Origin: Dysgonomonas sp. Marseille-P4677
GTDB taxonomy: Bacteria; Bacteroidota; Bacteroidia; Bacteroidales; Dysgonomonadaceae
Direction of reading: 5' to 3'
Assembly: GCF_016652235.1 (NCBI RefSeq)
Contig: NZ_JAEPKU010000028.1
Location: forward strand, 1 to 37,307
DNA: 37,307 bases
Shown piece after piece: positions 17,466 through 26,674 of this stretch; position 1 is the stretch's first letter, and each line of letters starts with the position of its first letter. The notes beneath the pieces were generated by a model that was given only the letters and a program-made list of their open reading frames with translations, did not search any database and had not been told where the DNA came from. The translations under genes and the position numbers were made by a program.

Positions 17466-18533
17466 TTATCCTTTTATAAAATCTACTATCCAATCACCCA
17501 CTTCAGAAGTTCCGTATGCTTTACCACTAGCTGAAATATCTTCAGTTACTATACCTGCATCCATCGATGCAGCGACCGCATCACGTATAAGTTTACCTTC
17601 ATCGTGCAAGTTAAATGCATATTCAAACATCAGTGCAGCAGAAAGAATCGTAGCTAACGGATTGGCTATATTCTTCCCTGCGGCTTGCGGATATGATCCG
17701 TGTATAGGCTCAAAAACAGACGTATGAATACCAATAGATGCTGACGGAAGCATACCTAATGAACCTGTTATTACAGATGCTTCATCTGTAAGAATATCTC
17801 CGAATAGATTTTCAGTAACAAGTACATCAAAACGTTTAGGCCATTGGATTATCTGCATGGCAGCATTATCTACAAACATATATTCAGTCTCTACATCAGG
17901 ATATTGCTTCTCGATTTCCTGCGCAACCTGTCTCCACAAACGTGATGTACACAATACATTCGCCTTATCCACCACCGTCACTTTCTTACGACGCATGCGG
18001 GCATACTTATAAGAAAGGTGTAAGATGCGTTCTACTTCTTCACGTGTATAAACACATGTATCATAAGCTGTATCGCCATCTTCGCTACGTCCTTGAGGAC
18101 GGCCAAAATAAAGTCCTCCAGTAAGTTCGCGGATACACATAAAATCGGCACCATCTACAAGATCGGCACGCAAAGGTGATTTATGTATTAAAGAAGGGAA
18201 TGTAGAAACTGGACGAATATTTGCATATAATCCTAATTTCTTACGCATAGCCAACAAACCCTGTTCGGGACGAACCTTTGCCGAAGGGTTATTGTCATAT
18301 TTCGGATCACCGATTGCTCCAAAAAGAACAGCATCCGAAGCCATACATAATTCGTGAGTTCCGTCGGGATAAGGATTTCCAACCTCATCGATAGCTGTTG
18401 CACCAACAACCCCGTATTCATAAGAAAGTTCATGCCCGAATTTCTCACAAATAGCTTCTGTTACTCTCAAAGCCTGCCCGATTATTTCGGGACCAATCCC
18501 GTCTCCGGGAAGTACTGCGATGTTTAATTTCAT
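17466..18533 (-). CDS. leuB: 3-isopropylmalate dehydrogenase
   Basis: The 355-residue NAD-dependent enzyme oxidatively decarboxylates 3-isopropylmalate to 2-oxoisocaproate, the third leucine-specific step. Motifs include GDGIGPEI at the N-terminus, the substrate-loop segment [23 protein letters not shown] with the catalytic Lys, DNAAMQII, and the NAD/metal-site run [14 protein letters not shown]. It is the last gene of the leucine operon, 31 bp after the second synthase gene and just before the operon terminator. In organisms with a citramalate pathway the same enzyme also handles 3-methylmalate towards 2-oxobutyrate. That fits its neighbour here. Confidence 0.97.
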   Translation of the reverse strand: MKLNIAVLPGDGIGPEIIGQALRVTEAICEKFGHELSYEYGVVGATAIDEVGNPYPDGTHELCMASDAVLFGAIGDPKYDNNPSAKVRPEQGLLAMRKKLGLYANIRPVSTFPSLIHKSPLRADLVDGADFMCIRELTGGLYFGRPQGRSEDGDTAYDTCVYTREEVERILHLSYKYARMRRKKVTVVDKANVLCTSRLWRQVAQEIEKQYPDVETEYMFVDNAAMQIIQWPKRFDVLVTENLFGDILTDEASVITGSLGMLPSASIGIHTSVFEPIHGSYPQAAGKNIANPLATILSAALMFEYAFNLHDEGKLIRDAVAASMDAGIVTEDISASGKAYGTSEVGDWIVDFIKG

Positions 18534-18564
18534 TATTATTATTTTTAGCTATATCGTTTAATTA

Positions 18565-20073
18565 TTACAAATCCTCTATCATATTCAACATCTTTTCGGT
18601 CGCTTTTACTGCGGCTTCAGTCTGGTCGGCGTCTAGACCTCTGGTTTTAAACGTCTTGCCATTAAACTCCCATGTTATAACCGTTTGTACTAATGCATCA
18701 GTACGACCTCCCGGTGGAATAAACACAGCATAATTAGTTAATGTAGGGGTTGGTTTATCCAGTTTCTTATATATTTTATACAATGCTTTGGAAAACGCAT
18801 GGTATTGTCCGTCTCCCGGTGCAGTCCATTCATGTTCCTGACCATCTATTTCTATTTTCACTGTAGCTGTCGGACGCAGACCTTTGGTAAGAACAAAAGC
18901 GAAAGAAAGTATTTTAATTCTCCTTTCTTTTTCGTTATTCTTTAATACATCTGAAATAATATACGGTAAATCATCTTGAGTAATAATTTCTTTTTTATCT
19001 CCAAGCTCAATTACACGGTTGGTTACTTTAGTCATATCCGATTCATCCAATTCGATGCCTAGAGCTTCAATATTCTTCCGTATATTAGACTTACCTGACA
19101 GTTTTCCAAGAGCATATTCTCTCACACGGCCAAAACGTTCCGGAAACAGATCATTAAAATACAGATTATTCTTATTGTCTCCATCAGCATGTATGCCTGC
19201 ACATTGAGTAAAGACATTATCTCCTACAATAGGTTGGTTAGAAGAAATTATTTGTCCCGAATAAGATTCTACGACTCTACTTACTTTATTTATATTCTCT
19301 TCTTTTATAGATGTCTTTAACTTCAATTGATCGTGAAAAACAGCAATTACACTAGCTAAAGACGTATTTCCGGCACGTTCTCCCAATCCATTCATCGTCA
19401 GATGTACTCCTTTAACTCCAACTTCTGCCGCAACCATTGTATTGGCTACAGCCAAATCATAGTCATTGTGTGCATGAAAATCGAAATGAAGTCCAGGATA
19501 ACGATTTATCATTCTACGACAACAGCGCCAAACACTATGAGGGTTCAGAATACCTAAAGTATCGGGGAGCATAAAGCGTTTTATAGGTAGATCTTTGAGA
19601 CCATCCATCATAAAATAGACATAATCTTCTGAGTTGATTATACCATTCGACCAATCTTCCAAATATAAATTTACGGTAATACCCATCTTCTGAGCTAATA
19701 TTACTTCTTCTTTTATATCCTGAAGATGTTGTTCTGGTGTTTTCCGCAATTGTTCAGTAACATGCTTATAAGAACCCTTGGTCAACAAATTAATAACATT
19801 GCAACCTGTGTCCTTAATCCAGTTGAGAGAAGCACCCTTATCTATAAAACCAAGTATTTCTATTTTATCTATATGTCCGGCTGACTTTGCCCATGTAGCA
19901 ATCCTCTTTACAGTCTCAAATTCACCATTCGAAACACGTGCTGAAGCTATCTCAATGCGGTTAACACCAAGTTCTCCAAGAAGCAAATGTGCTATGCTCA
20001 TTTTCTCCTGAGCCGAAAACGAGACGGTTGAAGTCTGTTCCCCATCTCTCAGGGTAGTATCCATTATTTCCAT
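18565..20073 (-). CDS. Second 2-isopropylmalate/citramalate synthase-family enzyme
   Basis: The 502-residue acyl-CoA-condensing HMGL-like TIM barrel is followed by a LeuA-type allosteric domain (about 385-500). The catalytic start DTTLRDGEQ (5-13), the metal-binding HAHND with [11 protein letters not shown] further on, and the GIHADG segment are present. It differs strongly from leuA in the same operon (for example TSTVSFSAQEK in place of [11 protein letters not shown]), so it is not a recent duplicate. Plausible activities are (R)-citramalate synthase (pyruvate + acetyl-CoA, towards isoleucine) or a second isopropylmalate synthase. The Ile-rich leader peptide of the operon favours a link to isoleucine. 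Sequence alone does not settle the substrate, so no symbol is given. It lies 31 bp before leuB. Confidence 0.85.
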   Translation of the reverse strand: MEIMDTTLRDGEQTSTVSFSAQEKMSIAHLLLGELGVNRIEIASARVSNGEFETVKRIATWAKSAGHIDKIEILGFIDKGASLNWIKDTGCNVINLLTKGSYKHVTEQLRKTPEQHLQDIKEEVILAQKMGITVNLYLEDWSNGIINSEDYVYFMMDGLKDLPIKRFMLPDTLGILNPHSVWRCCRRMINRYPGLHFDFHAHNDYDLAVANTMVAAEVGVKGVHLTMNGLGERAGNTSLASVIAVFHDQLKLKTSIKEENINKVSRVVESYSGQIISSNQPIVGDNVFTQCAGIHADGDNKNNLYFNDLFPERFGRVREYALGKLSGKSNIRKNIEALGIELDESDMTKVTNRVIELGDKKEIITQDDLPYIISDVLKNNEKERRIKILSFAFVLTKGLRPTATVKIEIDGQEHEWTAPGDGQYHAFSKALYKIYKKLDKPTPTLTNYAVFIPPGGRTDALVQTVITWEFNGKTFKTRGLDADQTEAAVKATEKMLNMIEDL

Positions 20074-20094
20074 TACTGCAAATATATTTAATAC

Positions 20095-21030
20095 TTAATT
20101 AAAAGCAGTTTTAATAAATTCGTTTATTCTGTCTATAAAACATTCAAAATTAAGTGTTATAGGGCCATTCAGACCACCATGATCCGCACCTTCTATTATC
20201 CATATATTTTTTATTATATTTTCGGGTAAAGCATTATATATATCTTCACTCATATATGGCAATGTTCTATCGTCCTTGTCTCCTACAATAAGAAATGTAG
20301 ATTTATTAAAATCAGGAGCTATATAAACAGGCATTTGATGAGACGGAAAGTCTTTAGGAATTATCACTTCTTCATCTTTTTTGTTCTGCACCTTTTTGAT
20401 AATGGGCATTACCTCTTCGAAACTTGAAGGTGTAGCAATACCTATATATGCGCTGACAAAAGAGCTATTGTAAGCTGCTATCATAGACAAATAGCTGCCA
20501 GTAGACCATCCCATCAATCCAATTCTGGAAGTATCGACAACATCTTCTTTAGCAACCTCGTTTATAACAGCATCGTAATCCCACAACATCTCTGTATAAC
20601 ACATATAATTAGTGTCCATATTCCATTCAGAACTTTCTCCAAAATCTCTCCAATCAAAGGTTACTACATTTACACCTAGTTTTGTGATTTCCTGAGCAAG
20701 ATGTAAATGTATCCATGACATATTGCCCGCATCACTGTCACAGATGATTAATGTAGGACGTTTTTCATCATTCAGTAGCTTATATTCTCTCTTCCTATTT
20801 TCAACCCATGCCCTATCTGATTCTTCTTTCGACAAAGCATTTTGGGCTGGAAAGAACCATGTTTTAATTTTTAGATTGTCTTTTGTAATAACATCAAGTT
20901 CTTTATATATTAAACCTAATTTCTCAGGATAGAATCGGTATGTTCTGTCTGGTTTAATTGCTTTTAATAAACAAAACTCGCCAGACAGAATAAGAAATAG
21001 TAATAAAAAGACAACTCTACATTTCATCAC
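20095..21030 (-). CDS. Exported alpha/beta hydrolase inside the leucine operon
   Basis: The 311-residue protein has an N-terminal hydrophobic segment (about 3-24), a signal peptide or anchor. The hydrolase domain is intact: the nucleophile elbow is GWSTG (174-178, Ser176), a likely acid sits in VGDKDDR, and the catalytic His is in GADHGG. It is closest in style to dienelactone/prolyl-oligopeptidase-like alpha/beta hydrolases. It sits 12 bp after leuD and 21 bp before the second synthase gene, so it must be co-transcribed with leucine genes despite being exported. As I recall the leucine loci of other Bacteroidales, leuD is followed directly by the synthase, so this looks like an insertion. 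No role in leucine synthesis is evident. Confidence 0.8.
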   Translation of the reverse strand: MMKCRVVFLLLFLILSGEFCLLKAIKPDRTYRFYPEKLGLIYKELDVITKDNLKIKTWFFPAQNALSKEESDRAWVENRKREYKLLNDEKRPTLIICDSDAGNMSWIHLHLAQEITKLGVNVVTFDWRDFGESSEWNMDTNYMCYTEMLWDYDAVINEVAKEDVVDTSRIGLMGWSTGSYLSMIAAYNSSFVSAYIGIATPSSFEEVMPIIKKVQNKKDEEVIIPKDFPSHQMPVYIAPDFNKSTFLIVGDKDDRTLPYMSEDIYNALPENIIKNIWIIEGADHGGLNGPITLNFECFIDRINEFIKTAFN

Positions 21031-21042
21031 AGAATAGATATT

Positions 21043-21633
21043 TCAAATGACAGAATTGGCCTCGTATTTTTCTGTCAAATCTTTTTTAGAGAGTAGATAA
21101 TCGATATCATCAAGACCTTTCATCAAGCATTCCTTTTTGTAAGGATTGATCTCAAAATCTTCCGATTTTCCAGTTGCATTATTTGTTATAGTCTGTTTGT
21201 CCAGATCGATAGTTAATGTCGTTTTAGAATCAGTCTCTACACAAGCAAAGAGCTCTGATAAAAATTCGGGTGTAACAACAACCGGGAGTACCCCGTTATT
21301 CAGAGAGTTATTTCTAAAAATATCAGCAAAAAAGCTTGATACTACAGCCTTAAATCCATAACCAGCCACAGCCCAAGCCGCATGTTCACGACTCGATCCG
21401 CTTCCGAAATTCTTTCCGGCTACTAGTATTTGACCACTATAAGTCGGATTATTTAGTACAAAATCAGCTTTGGGGCTACCATCTTTATTATAACGCCAAT
21501 CAGCAAAAAGGTTATCACCAAAGCCTTCCTTATCAGTAGCTTTCAGGAAACGAGCAGGTATAATCTGATCTGTGTCCACATTCTCGATAGGAAGTGGAAC
21601 GTATGTTGATGTAAGTGTTTGAAATTTTTCCAT
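21043..21633 (-). CDS. leuD: 3-isopropylmalate dehydratase small subunit
   Basis: The 196-residue swivel-domain subunit pairs with LeuC to form isopropylmalate isomerase. Hallmarks are VDTDQIIPARFLK near the N-terminus and GKNFGSGSSREHAAWA, the substrate-binding loop. Length is normal for the family. It starts 20 bp after the leuC stop. The same heterodimer can isomerise citramalate, so it could serve both synthases of the operon. Confidence 0.97.
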   Translation of the reverse strand: MEKFQTLTSTYVPLPIENVDTDQIIPARFLKATDKEGFGDNLFADWRYNKDGSPKADFVLNNPTYSGQILVAGKNFGSGSSREHAAWAVAGYGFKAVVSSFFADIFRNNSLNNGVLPVVVTPEFLSELFACVETDSKTTLTIDLDKQTITNNATGKSEDFEINPYKKECLMKGLDDIDYLLSKKDLTEKYEANSVI

Positions 21634-21653
21634 TTTGGTCTTCTTTTAAAAGG

Positions 21654-23045
21654 TTAGAAATTGCGAGGATCAGTAATTTTACCTGTAACGGCTGCCGCAG
21701 CGGCCACTAATGGTCCTGCCAATATAGTGCGTGCACCTGGTCCCTGACGACCTTCGAAATTACGGTTAGAGGTAGAAACGGCGTATTTACCTGCCGGAAC
21801 TTTATCGTCGTTCATTGCTAAACAAGCTGAACATCCAGGTTGACGTAGTTCAAAGCCTGCATCAGTCAAAATCTGATCTATACCTTCTGCTTTGATCTGA
21901 TCTACAACCATGTGGCTACCCGGTACAAGCCAAGCAATTACATTATCAGCTTTTTTCTTTCCTTTTACAAAGTTCGCAAAAGTCCGGAAATCCTCAATAC
22001 GACCATTAGTACAACTGCCTAAGAAAACATAGTCAATTTGCTTTCCTTCAACTTTTTCTCCAGGTTTGAATCCCATATAATCCATTGATTTCTGGAAAGA
22101 GATACGTCCGGCCTCATCTATTTGCTCTAAAGTAGGAATTGCATCATTAATACCCATACCCATTCCCGGATTTGTACCATATGTTATCATTGGTTTAATA
22201 TCGGCTGCGTCGAAAGTTAGTTCTTTATCGAATTTAGCACCATCATCAGTCTTCAATGTTTTCCAATAAGCCAGTGCTTTATCCCATTCTTCTCCTTTCG
22301 GAGCAAACTCACGACCTTTGACGTATGTAAATGTAGTTTCGTCCGGAGCAACAAGTCCTCCACGAGCACCCATTTCGATACTCAAGTTACACAAGGTCAT
22401 ACGCTCCTCCATCGACATATTACGAATTGCCTCACCTGCATATTCTACAAAATAACCAGTTGCGCCTCCCGTTGTCAATTTAGAAATCATATACAAAGCC
22501 AAATCTTTTGCAGTAACACTTTCACCCAATTTGCCGTTGAAAGTAATACGCATTGTTTTGGGACGAGTTTGTAATATACACTGAGTAGCTAGTACCATCT
22601 CTACTTCGCTGGTACCGATACCAAAGGCAATAGCACCAAAGGCACCGTGTGTAGAAGTATGGCTATCGCCACAAACAATGGTCATACCTGGTTGGGTAAA
22701 TCCATTTTCAGGGCCTATGATATGAACAACGCCATTCTTCTTATTACCCAAGGCATATAATGTAAGCCCGAAATCGCTTGCATTTTTAGATAATGTGTCT
22801 AGCTGATTCCTTGAAACAGGGTCTTTTACCGGTTGATCCTGATTGATAGTCGGTGTATTATGGTCGGCTGTCAATGTAGTCTTATCGGGACGATATACTT
22901 TTAATCCACGAGCACGAAGTCCGTTAAAAGCTTGCGGACTGGTCACCTCGTGACAGAAATGACGGTCTATATATAATTGTGTAGGACCGTTTTCTACAGA
23001 TGATACCACATGGGCATCCCAGATTTTGTCGAATAAAGTTTTCAT
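21654..23045 (-). CDS. leuC: 3-isopropylmalate dehydratase large subunit
   Basis: The 463-residue aconitase-family subunit binds a [4Fe-4S] cluster. The three cluster cysteines are in LGSCTNGR and in [10 protein letters not shown] (CxxC). [15 protein letters not shown] and the C-terminal [17 protein letters not shown] match the family. It works with LeuD on 2-isopropylmalate, and probably on citramalate here. It lies 31 bp after leuA in the operon. No anomalies. Confidence 0.97.
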   Translation of the reverse strand: MKTLFDKIWDAHVVSSVENGPTQLYIDRHFCHEVTSPQAFNGLRARGLKVYRPDKTTLTADHNTPTINQDQPVKDPVSRNQLDTLSKNASDFGLTLYALGNKKNGVVHIIGPENGFTQPGMTIVCGDSHTSTHGAFGAIAFGIGTSEVEMVLATQCILQTRPKTMRITFNGKLGESVTAKDLALYMISKLTTGGATGYFVEYAGEAIRNMSMEERMTLCNLSIEMGARGGLVAPDETTFTYVKGREFAPKGEEWDKALAYWKTLKTDDGAKFDKELTFDAADIKPMITYGTNPGMGMGINDAIPTLEQIDEAGRISFQKSMDYMGFKPGEKVEGKQIDYVFLGSCTNGRIEDFRTFANFVKGKKKADNVIAWLVPGSHMVVDQIKAEGIDQILTDAGFELRQPGCSACLAMNDDKVPAGKYAVSTSNRNFEGRQGPGARTILAGPLVAAAAAVTGKITDPRNF

Positions 23046-23076
23046 ACTTATTTTTCTATTGAGTCTTTTAATTTTA

Positions 23077-24567
23077 TTACTTTACAAATTTATTCACTGC
23101 GTTTATAAAAGCTTCCGCCGAGGCAGCGACTATATCTGTATTGGCCGAAAAACCATAATAATTGACGCCCTCGTGTTCTACTTGCATATGTACTTTACCT
23201 ATATCATCACTACCACGATTGATAGCTTGAATCAAGAATTCTTCTATTACTGTCTGACGACGTATAATTTGCTTTATTGCTGAAATAGCAGCATCTACCG
23301 GTCCATTTCCCGATGCCGAAGCCTCAAATTTCTCCCCTGCGATATCTAAACCTACATTTGCCACATTGCGTACGCCCAAACCGGAAATAACCTGTAGATA
23401 ATCCAACTTGATACGATGCATTTTATCGGTTTCCTTACCTGCCAAAATTAAGATATCTTCATCAGTAATATCTTTTTTACGATCTGCTAGCTCTAGAAAA
23501 CGCTGATATAACTCGGCCAGTTTATCCTCATCAACCTCTATTCCTAATAAATTTAATCTATTTTTCAAAGCAGCCCGACCACTACGTGCCGTTAGTACAA
23601 TAGCATTATCATCAATTCCCACATCCTTAGGATCAATAATTTCGTATGTTGAAAGATTCTTCAAAACACCATCCTGATGAATACCTGATGAATGAGCGAA
23701 TGCGTTACGTCCAACAATAGCCTTATTAGGTTGTACCGGCATATTCATCAAACTAGATATCATACGGCTTACAGGATAAATTTTCTGAGTATTGATATTT
23801 GTTTCAATATCCAATTCTGTATGGCTTCTGATAGCCATAACCACTTCTTCCAGCGATGTATTCCCTGCGCGTTCGCCAATACCATTTATTGTCACCTCAA
23901 CCTGACGTGCTCCGTTCAACACTCCCATTATTGAGTTTGCAGTAGCCATACCCAAATCCTGATGACAATGTGTAGACAAAATAGCATTTTTCATATCCAC
24001 ATTATCTATCAAGTATTTGATTTTAGCTCCATACTCGGTTGGTAAACAATAACCTGTAGTATCAGGTATATTTACTACAGTAGCGCCTGCATTTACTACA
24101 GCCTGTACGACCCGTGCTAAATAAGCATTATCGGTACGACCTGCATCTTCTGCATAAAATTCTACATCTTCTACAAAACGTTTTGCATATTTGACTGCAG
24201 CGATAGCACGTTCTACAATTTCGTCTTGATTGGAATTGAATTTATGTTTAATATGGAACTCTGAAGTTCCAATACCTGTATGTATACGTTTCTTCTTTGC
24301 ATATTTCAGAGCTTCAGCCGCTACTTCAATATCCTTTTCTACTGCACGTGTCAAAGCACATATAGTTGGCCAAGTTACAGCTTTAGATATTTCAACAACC
24401 GAATTGAAGTCTCCTGGGCTAGACACAGGAAAACCAGCTTCAATTACGTCAACACCGAGTGATTCGAGAGCTTTAGCTACTTCTATTTTTTCGATTGTAT
24501 TCAATTGGCAACCGGGTACTTGCTCTCCGTCTCTCAATGTGGTGTCAAAAATAAATAACTTGTCCAT
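23077..24567 (-). CDS. leuA: 2-isopropylmalate synthase
   Basis: The 496-residue enzyme condenses acetyl-CoA with 2-oxoisovalerate in the first committed step of leucine synthesis. Visible are [13 protein letters not shown] at the N-terminus (catalytic Arg and metal Asp), HCHQDLGMA (metal His pair) and [14 protein letters not shown]. The C-terminal regulatory domain for leucine feedback spans about 390-496. It is the first structural gene of the operon. Its ATG lies 44 nt downstream of an attenuator hairpin, so its expression should depend on translation of the leader peptide. Confidence 0.96.
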   Translation of the reverse strand: MDKLFIFDTTLRDGEQVPGCQLNTIEKIEVAKALESLGVDVIEAGFPVSSPGDFNSVVEISKAVTWPTICALTRAVEKDIEVAAEALKYAKKKRIHTGIGTSEFHIKHKFNSNQDEIVERAIAAVKYAKRFVEDVEFYAEDAGRTDNAYLARVVQAVVNAGATVVNIPDTTGYCLPTEYGAKIKYLIDNVDMKNAILSTHCHQDLGMATANSIMGVLNGARQVEVTINGIGERAGNTSLEEVVMAIRSHTELDIETNINTQKIYPVSRMISSLMNMPVQPNKAIVGRNAFAHSSGIHQDGVLKNLSTYEIIDPKDVGIDDNAIVLTARSGRAALKNRLNLLGIEVDEDKLAELYQRFLELADRKKDITDEDILILAGKETDKMHRIKLDYLQVISGLGVRNVANVGLDIAGEKFEASASGNGPVDAAISAIKQIIRRQTVIEEFLIQAINRGSDDIGKVHMQVEHEGVNYYGFSANTDIVAASAEAFINAVNKFVK

Positions 24568-24611
24568 AACTTTACTTTTCTAATTGAATTTCTAAATTGT
24601 TTGCATTACAT

Positions 24612-24651
24612 AAAAAAAGCCTTTCTCATCTATTCAAAAGTGAGAAAGGCT
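24612..24651 (-). terminator. Attenuator terminator of the leucine operon
   Basis: A perfect 11-bp stem (24651-24641 with 24628-24618, AGCCTTTCTCA/TGAGAAAGGCT) and a 12-nt loop are followed by seven U in the RNA (A7 at 24612-24618 on the plus strand). It lies between the leader ORF and leuA, upstream of all structural genes, so it can only act as a conditional terminator. Its 5' arm can instead pair with the end of the leader ORF. Confidence 0.92.
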
Positions 24652-24707
24652 CTAGTTTTTTCTTTATTATATTTATACTACATAGCAATGCTCACCCTAA
24701 ATTTCTC
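24642..24707 (-). promoter_or_regulatory. Antiterminator pairing of the leu leader
   Basis: In the RNA, GAGAAA (24707-24702, inside the last leader codons) plus GG (24697-24696) can pair with CC (24649-24648) and UUUCUC (24647-24642) of the terminator 5' arm, with a 4-nt bulge. This excludes the terminator. It is the 2:3 structure of classical attenuation. Confidence 0.6.
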
Positions 24708-24726
24708 CAGAGGATAATGAGTGAAC
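24690..24726 (-). promoter_or_regulatory. Protector hairpin of the leu leader
   Basis: In the RNA, GUUCACUC (24726-24719) can pair over 8 bp (two G-U pairs) with GGGUGAGC (24697-24690). This hairpin sequesters the upstream arm of the antiterminator and would favour termination. A ribosome stalled at the Ile triplet just before it would block it. Confidence 0.55.
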
Positions 24727-24763
24727 TAATAATAATACTGCTATATACTGACATAATTTCCAT
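24692..24763 (-). CDS. leuL: Leucine-operon leader peptide (23 codons)
   Basis: A short ORF starts at ATG 24763, shortly downstream of the leu promoter, and ends at TGA 24692-24694. Ten of its 23 residues are branched-chain: Ile at 3, 10, 11, 12, 16 and 17, Leu at 15, 18 and 22, and Val at 6. The central run reads SSIIISSLIIL. Two of the Leu codons are CTC, unusual for such AT-rich DNA. Its end overlaps both the protector and antiterminator RNA arms, and the attenuator terminator follows 40 nt later. The peptide itself is expected to have no function; stalling of the ribosome on Ile/Leu codons when charged tRNA is scarce would let the operon be transcribed. The symbol follows the enterobacterial name by analogy; homology is not claimed. 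Confidence 0.8.
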   Translation of the reverse strand: MEIMSVYSSIIISSLIILWRNLG

Positions 24764-24776
24764 TTTTTATGTTTGA

Positions 24777-24807
24777 CAAAGTTATTTCATTTTTTCACAA
24801 ATACAAA
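24777..24807 (-). promoter_or_regulatory. Promoter of the leucine operon
   Basis: On the minus strand TTTG (24807-24804) and TAACTTTG (24784-24777) are separated by 19 nt, matching the Bacteroidota TTTG-N19-21-TAnnTTTG promoter at both elements. Transcription should start near 24771, only a few nucleotides before the leader peptide ATG at 24763. Confidence 0.8.
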
Positions 24808-24974
24808 TAAAAAGATCATTTTTTTCGATAGTTAATGGCAATTTTAGATTTTAGATATCAAGCTAAAAAAGAAAATGACAGATCGTAAATGATTATTCTA
24901 AAAATTTGCTCTTTATGTTTAAAAATATATCTTTACTGTTCCTTAAATATTTTAACATTAATATAAAACAACAA

Positions 24975-25742
24975 ATGAAACTACTTAATTTTTTTCAAAC
25001 AATAGCAATCATGCTCTTTCTGTTTCTATCTATCTGCCTGTTTGTATCGTGCAGTAGTGATGATAACAAAGATGATACCTTAAAAATGTATGTACCATCT
25101 AAAATGATTCTGGCCTATGGAAGTGATGATCAATCAGAACTCAACATTAGATATGACAGTCAATGGCGAATTACATCAATGATTTTTAGCGACAAAGAGG
25201 GAAGCAAATCGCTGACCTTCGAATACGATGTACAAGGTCGTTGGACGAAATTGACAGAAATATATGAGGATGGTATTCCTAATATATATACGTACACTCA
25301 CAAAGCTGATTCTGTAATGGAAGATGACGGACATACCACTCAAGGTTGGGCTATAGATGAAAATTATCTGGCTGATTCTGTCTCGTACAATAACGGAAAG
25401 AACATAACAATCTTTGAATATGACAATAATAAACGTTTAGTAAAAGAAAGTTATAAAAGCGATTCATACTCATATCTTAATTCGTTTTCATACGATAACA
25501 ATATAGGTATAAGCAAATATGTAAATATGACAATGTGGCAAGCAATATGTCTACATAGTATAGATGATATTTATGACTTTCTGTTATTCAAAGAGAACAA
25601 CATCAATAAGGTAATAGAATCAGAAACGACTAAAAACATTATGTACGAACTAAATAATAACGGATATCCCACCAGGATGTCTTTCAAAAACTCAAGCGAT
25701 GAGACTATTACATGGGATTTCGAGTACACTGAAGTTAAATAG
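24975..25742 (+). CDS. Surface lipoprotein with YD/RHS-like repeats
   Basis: Starting at ATG 24975, the 255-residue protein has a lipoprotein signal peptide ending FVSC (Cys26). It is followed by SSDDNKDD, an acidic stretch that in Bacteroidota directs lipoproteins to the outer leaflet of the outer membrane. The body consists of repeated beta-strand units with Tyr-Asp and Tyr-Asn turns (FEYDVQGR, FEYDNNKR, FSYDNN), like DUF4595/RHS-type repeat proteins of this phylum. An upstream in-frame ATG at 24906 would place 23 residues before the signal peptide and is less likely. It is followed by a strong terminator. The function is unknown. Confidence 0.82.
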   Translation: MKLLNFFQTIAIMLFLFLSICLFVSCSSDDNKDDTLKMYVPSKMILAYGSDDQSELNIRYDSQWRITSMIFSDKEGSKSLTFEYDVQGRWTKLTEIYEDGIPNIYTYTHKADSVMEDDGHTTQGWAIDENYLADSVSYNNGKNITIFEYDNNKRLVKESYKSDSYSYLNSFSYDNNIGISKYVNMTMWQAICLHSIDDIYDFLLFKENNINKVIESETTKNIMYELNNNGYPTRMSFKNSSDETITWDFEYTEVK

Positions 25743-25763
25743 GCAATAATTGCTTTTTATAAT

Positions 25764-25800
25764 AAGGCGACCTAAACTAATAGAGTTGGTCGCCTTTTCT
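25764..25800 (+). terminator. Terminator after the lipoprotein gene
   Basis: A 9-bp stem (25764-25772 with 25788-25796, core GGCGACC/GGTCGCC) is continued by an inner AACT/AGTT pairing and followed by a short T tract. Confidence 0.85.
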
Positions 25801-25817
25801 ATGCCCGAAATATTGAC

Positions 25818-25825
25818 TATCTTTG
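25818..25825 (+). promoter_or_regulatory. -7 promoter element of the HAD phosphatase gene
   Basis: TATCTTTG is an exact TAnnTTTG match. It overlaps the TTG at 25823, ruling that codon out as a start and pointing to ATG 25847. Confidence 0.6.
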
Positions 25826-25846
25826 CGGCAACAACATTTATTGATA

Positions 25847-26581
25847 ATGACAACTGCATTCAAAGATTTTTTAACAAAGCACAATTATTCTAAGTTTGAT
25901 ATCAAAGCCATTCTATTCGATATGGATGGAGTCTTATACGACTCTATGAAGTGGCATTCCAAATCATGGAAAGACACCATGGACGAATTTGATATTCCTA
26001 GCACGGCCGAAGAGTTTTATTTATATGAAGGAATGATTGGAAAAAAAACAATCAATCATATAATAAAGAGAGAAAAAGGACGAGACGCAACAGACAAAGA
26101 AAAAGAAGATATATATAGGCGTAAAAGTGAATTATTTACAAAATACAACGATGGCAGCCTCATACCATATGCTTATGATTTTGTAAAAAAGGTACATGAT
26201 GAAGGTTTTACTTGTGTAGTTGTAACAGGATCGGGGCAGCCTTCTCTTATAAACAAATTGGAAGTTAATTTCCCCGAATTGTTCAATAAAAAAATGATGG
26301 TAACAGCATTCGATGTAAAACATGGTAAACCGCATCCAGAACCTTATTTGATGGGTTTAAAGAAAGCTGGAAATCTGAATTCAAATCAAGCCATAGTTAT
26401 AGAAAATGCTCCTCGAGGTGTGGAAGCTGCTGTTGCTGCCGGTATTTTTTGTATTGCGGTTAATACAGGGCCTATATCCGACAAAGTATTAATTGATGCG
26501 GGAGCCAATATTGTACTGCCTTCGATGGAAAGTCTACTAAATAATTGGAACGAATACTACCGAATAATAAATGGAATATAG
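25847..26581 (+). CDS. HAD-family phosphatase/phosphoglucomutase-like hydrolase
   Basis: The 244-residue HAD subfamily I protein has motif I FDMDGVLYDS (nucleophile D25, acid D27), an alpha-helical cap (about 35-105), motif II VVTGSG, motif III lysine in KHGKPHPEPY, and a divergent motif IV IENAPRGVEAA (where many members have EDS). The overall shape is that of beta-phosphoglucomutase-like sugar phosphatases. The substrate is not deducible. The start at 25847 is chosen because the upstream TTG lies in the promoter. The gene is monocistronic. Confidence 0.88.
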   Translation: MTTAFKDFLTKHNYSKFDIKAILFDMDGVLYDSMKWHSKSWKDTMDEFDIPSTAEEFYLYEGMIGKKTINHIIKREKGRDATDKEKEDIYRRKSELFTKYNDGSLIPYAYDFVKKVHDEGFTCVVVTGSGQPSLINKLEVNFPELFNKKMMVTAFDVKHGKPHPEPYLMGLKKAGNLNSNQAIVIENAPRGVEAAVAAGIFCIAVNTGPISDKVLIDAGANIVLPSMESLLNNWNEYYRIINGI

Positions 26582-26674
26582 AGATAATTCTTTTAACTTA
26601 AATATACTTTGTCCATTAAACAAATAAGCAGCTACTGTGTTAAATCTATAGTATTAACCTAAAGATTCACAATT

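Noticed and set aside
17245-17727. A 160-codon plus-strand open frame over the leuB 3' end and the intergenic gap
   Set aside because: It runs through the leu operon terminator and antisense to leuB. Its composition looks like reversed leuB sequence, with no recognisable domain.
24906-24974. Upstream start giving a longer N-terminus for the surface lipoprotein
   Set aside because: It would bury the lipoprotein signal behind 23 extra residues; ATG 24975 gives a standard signal peptide.
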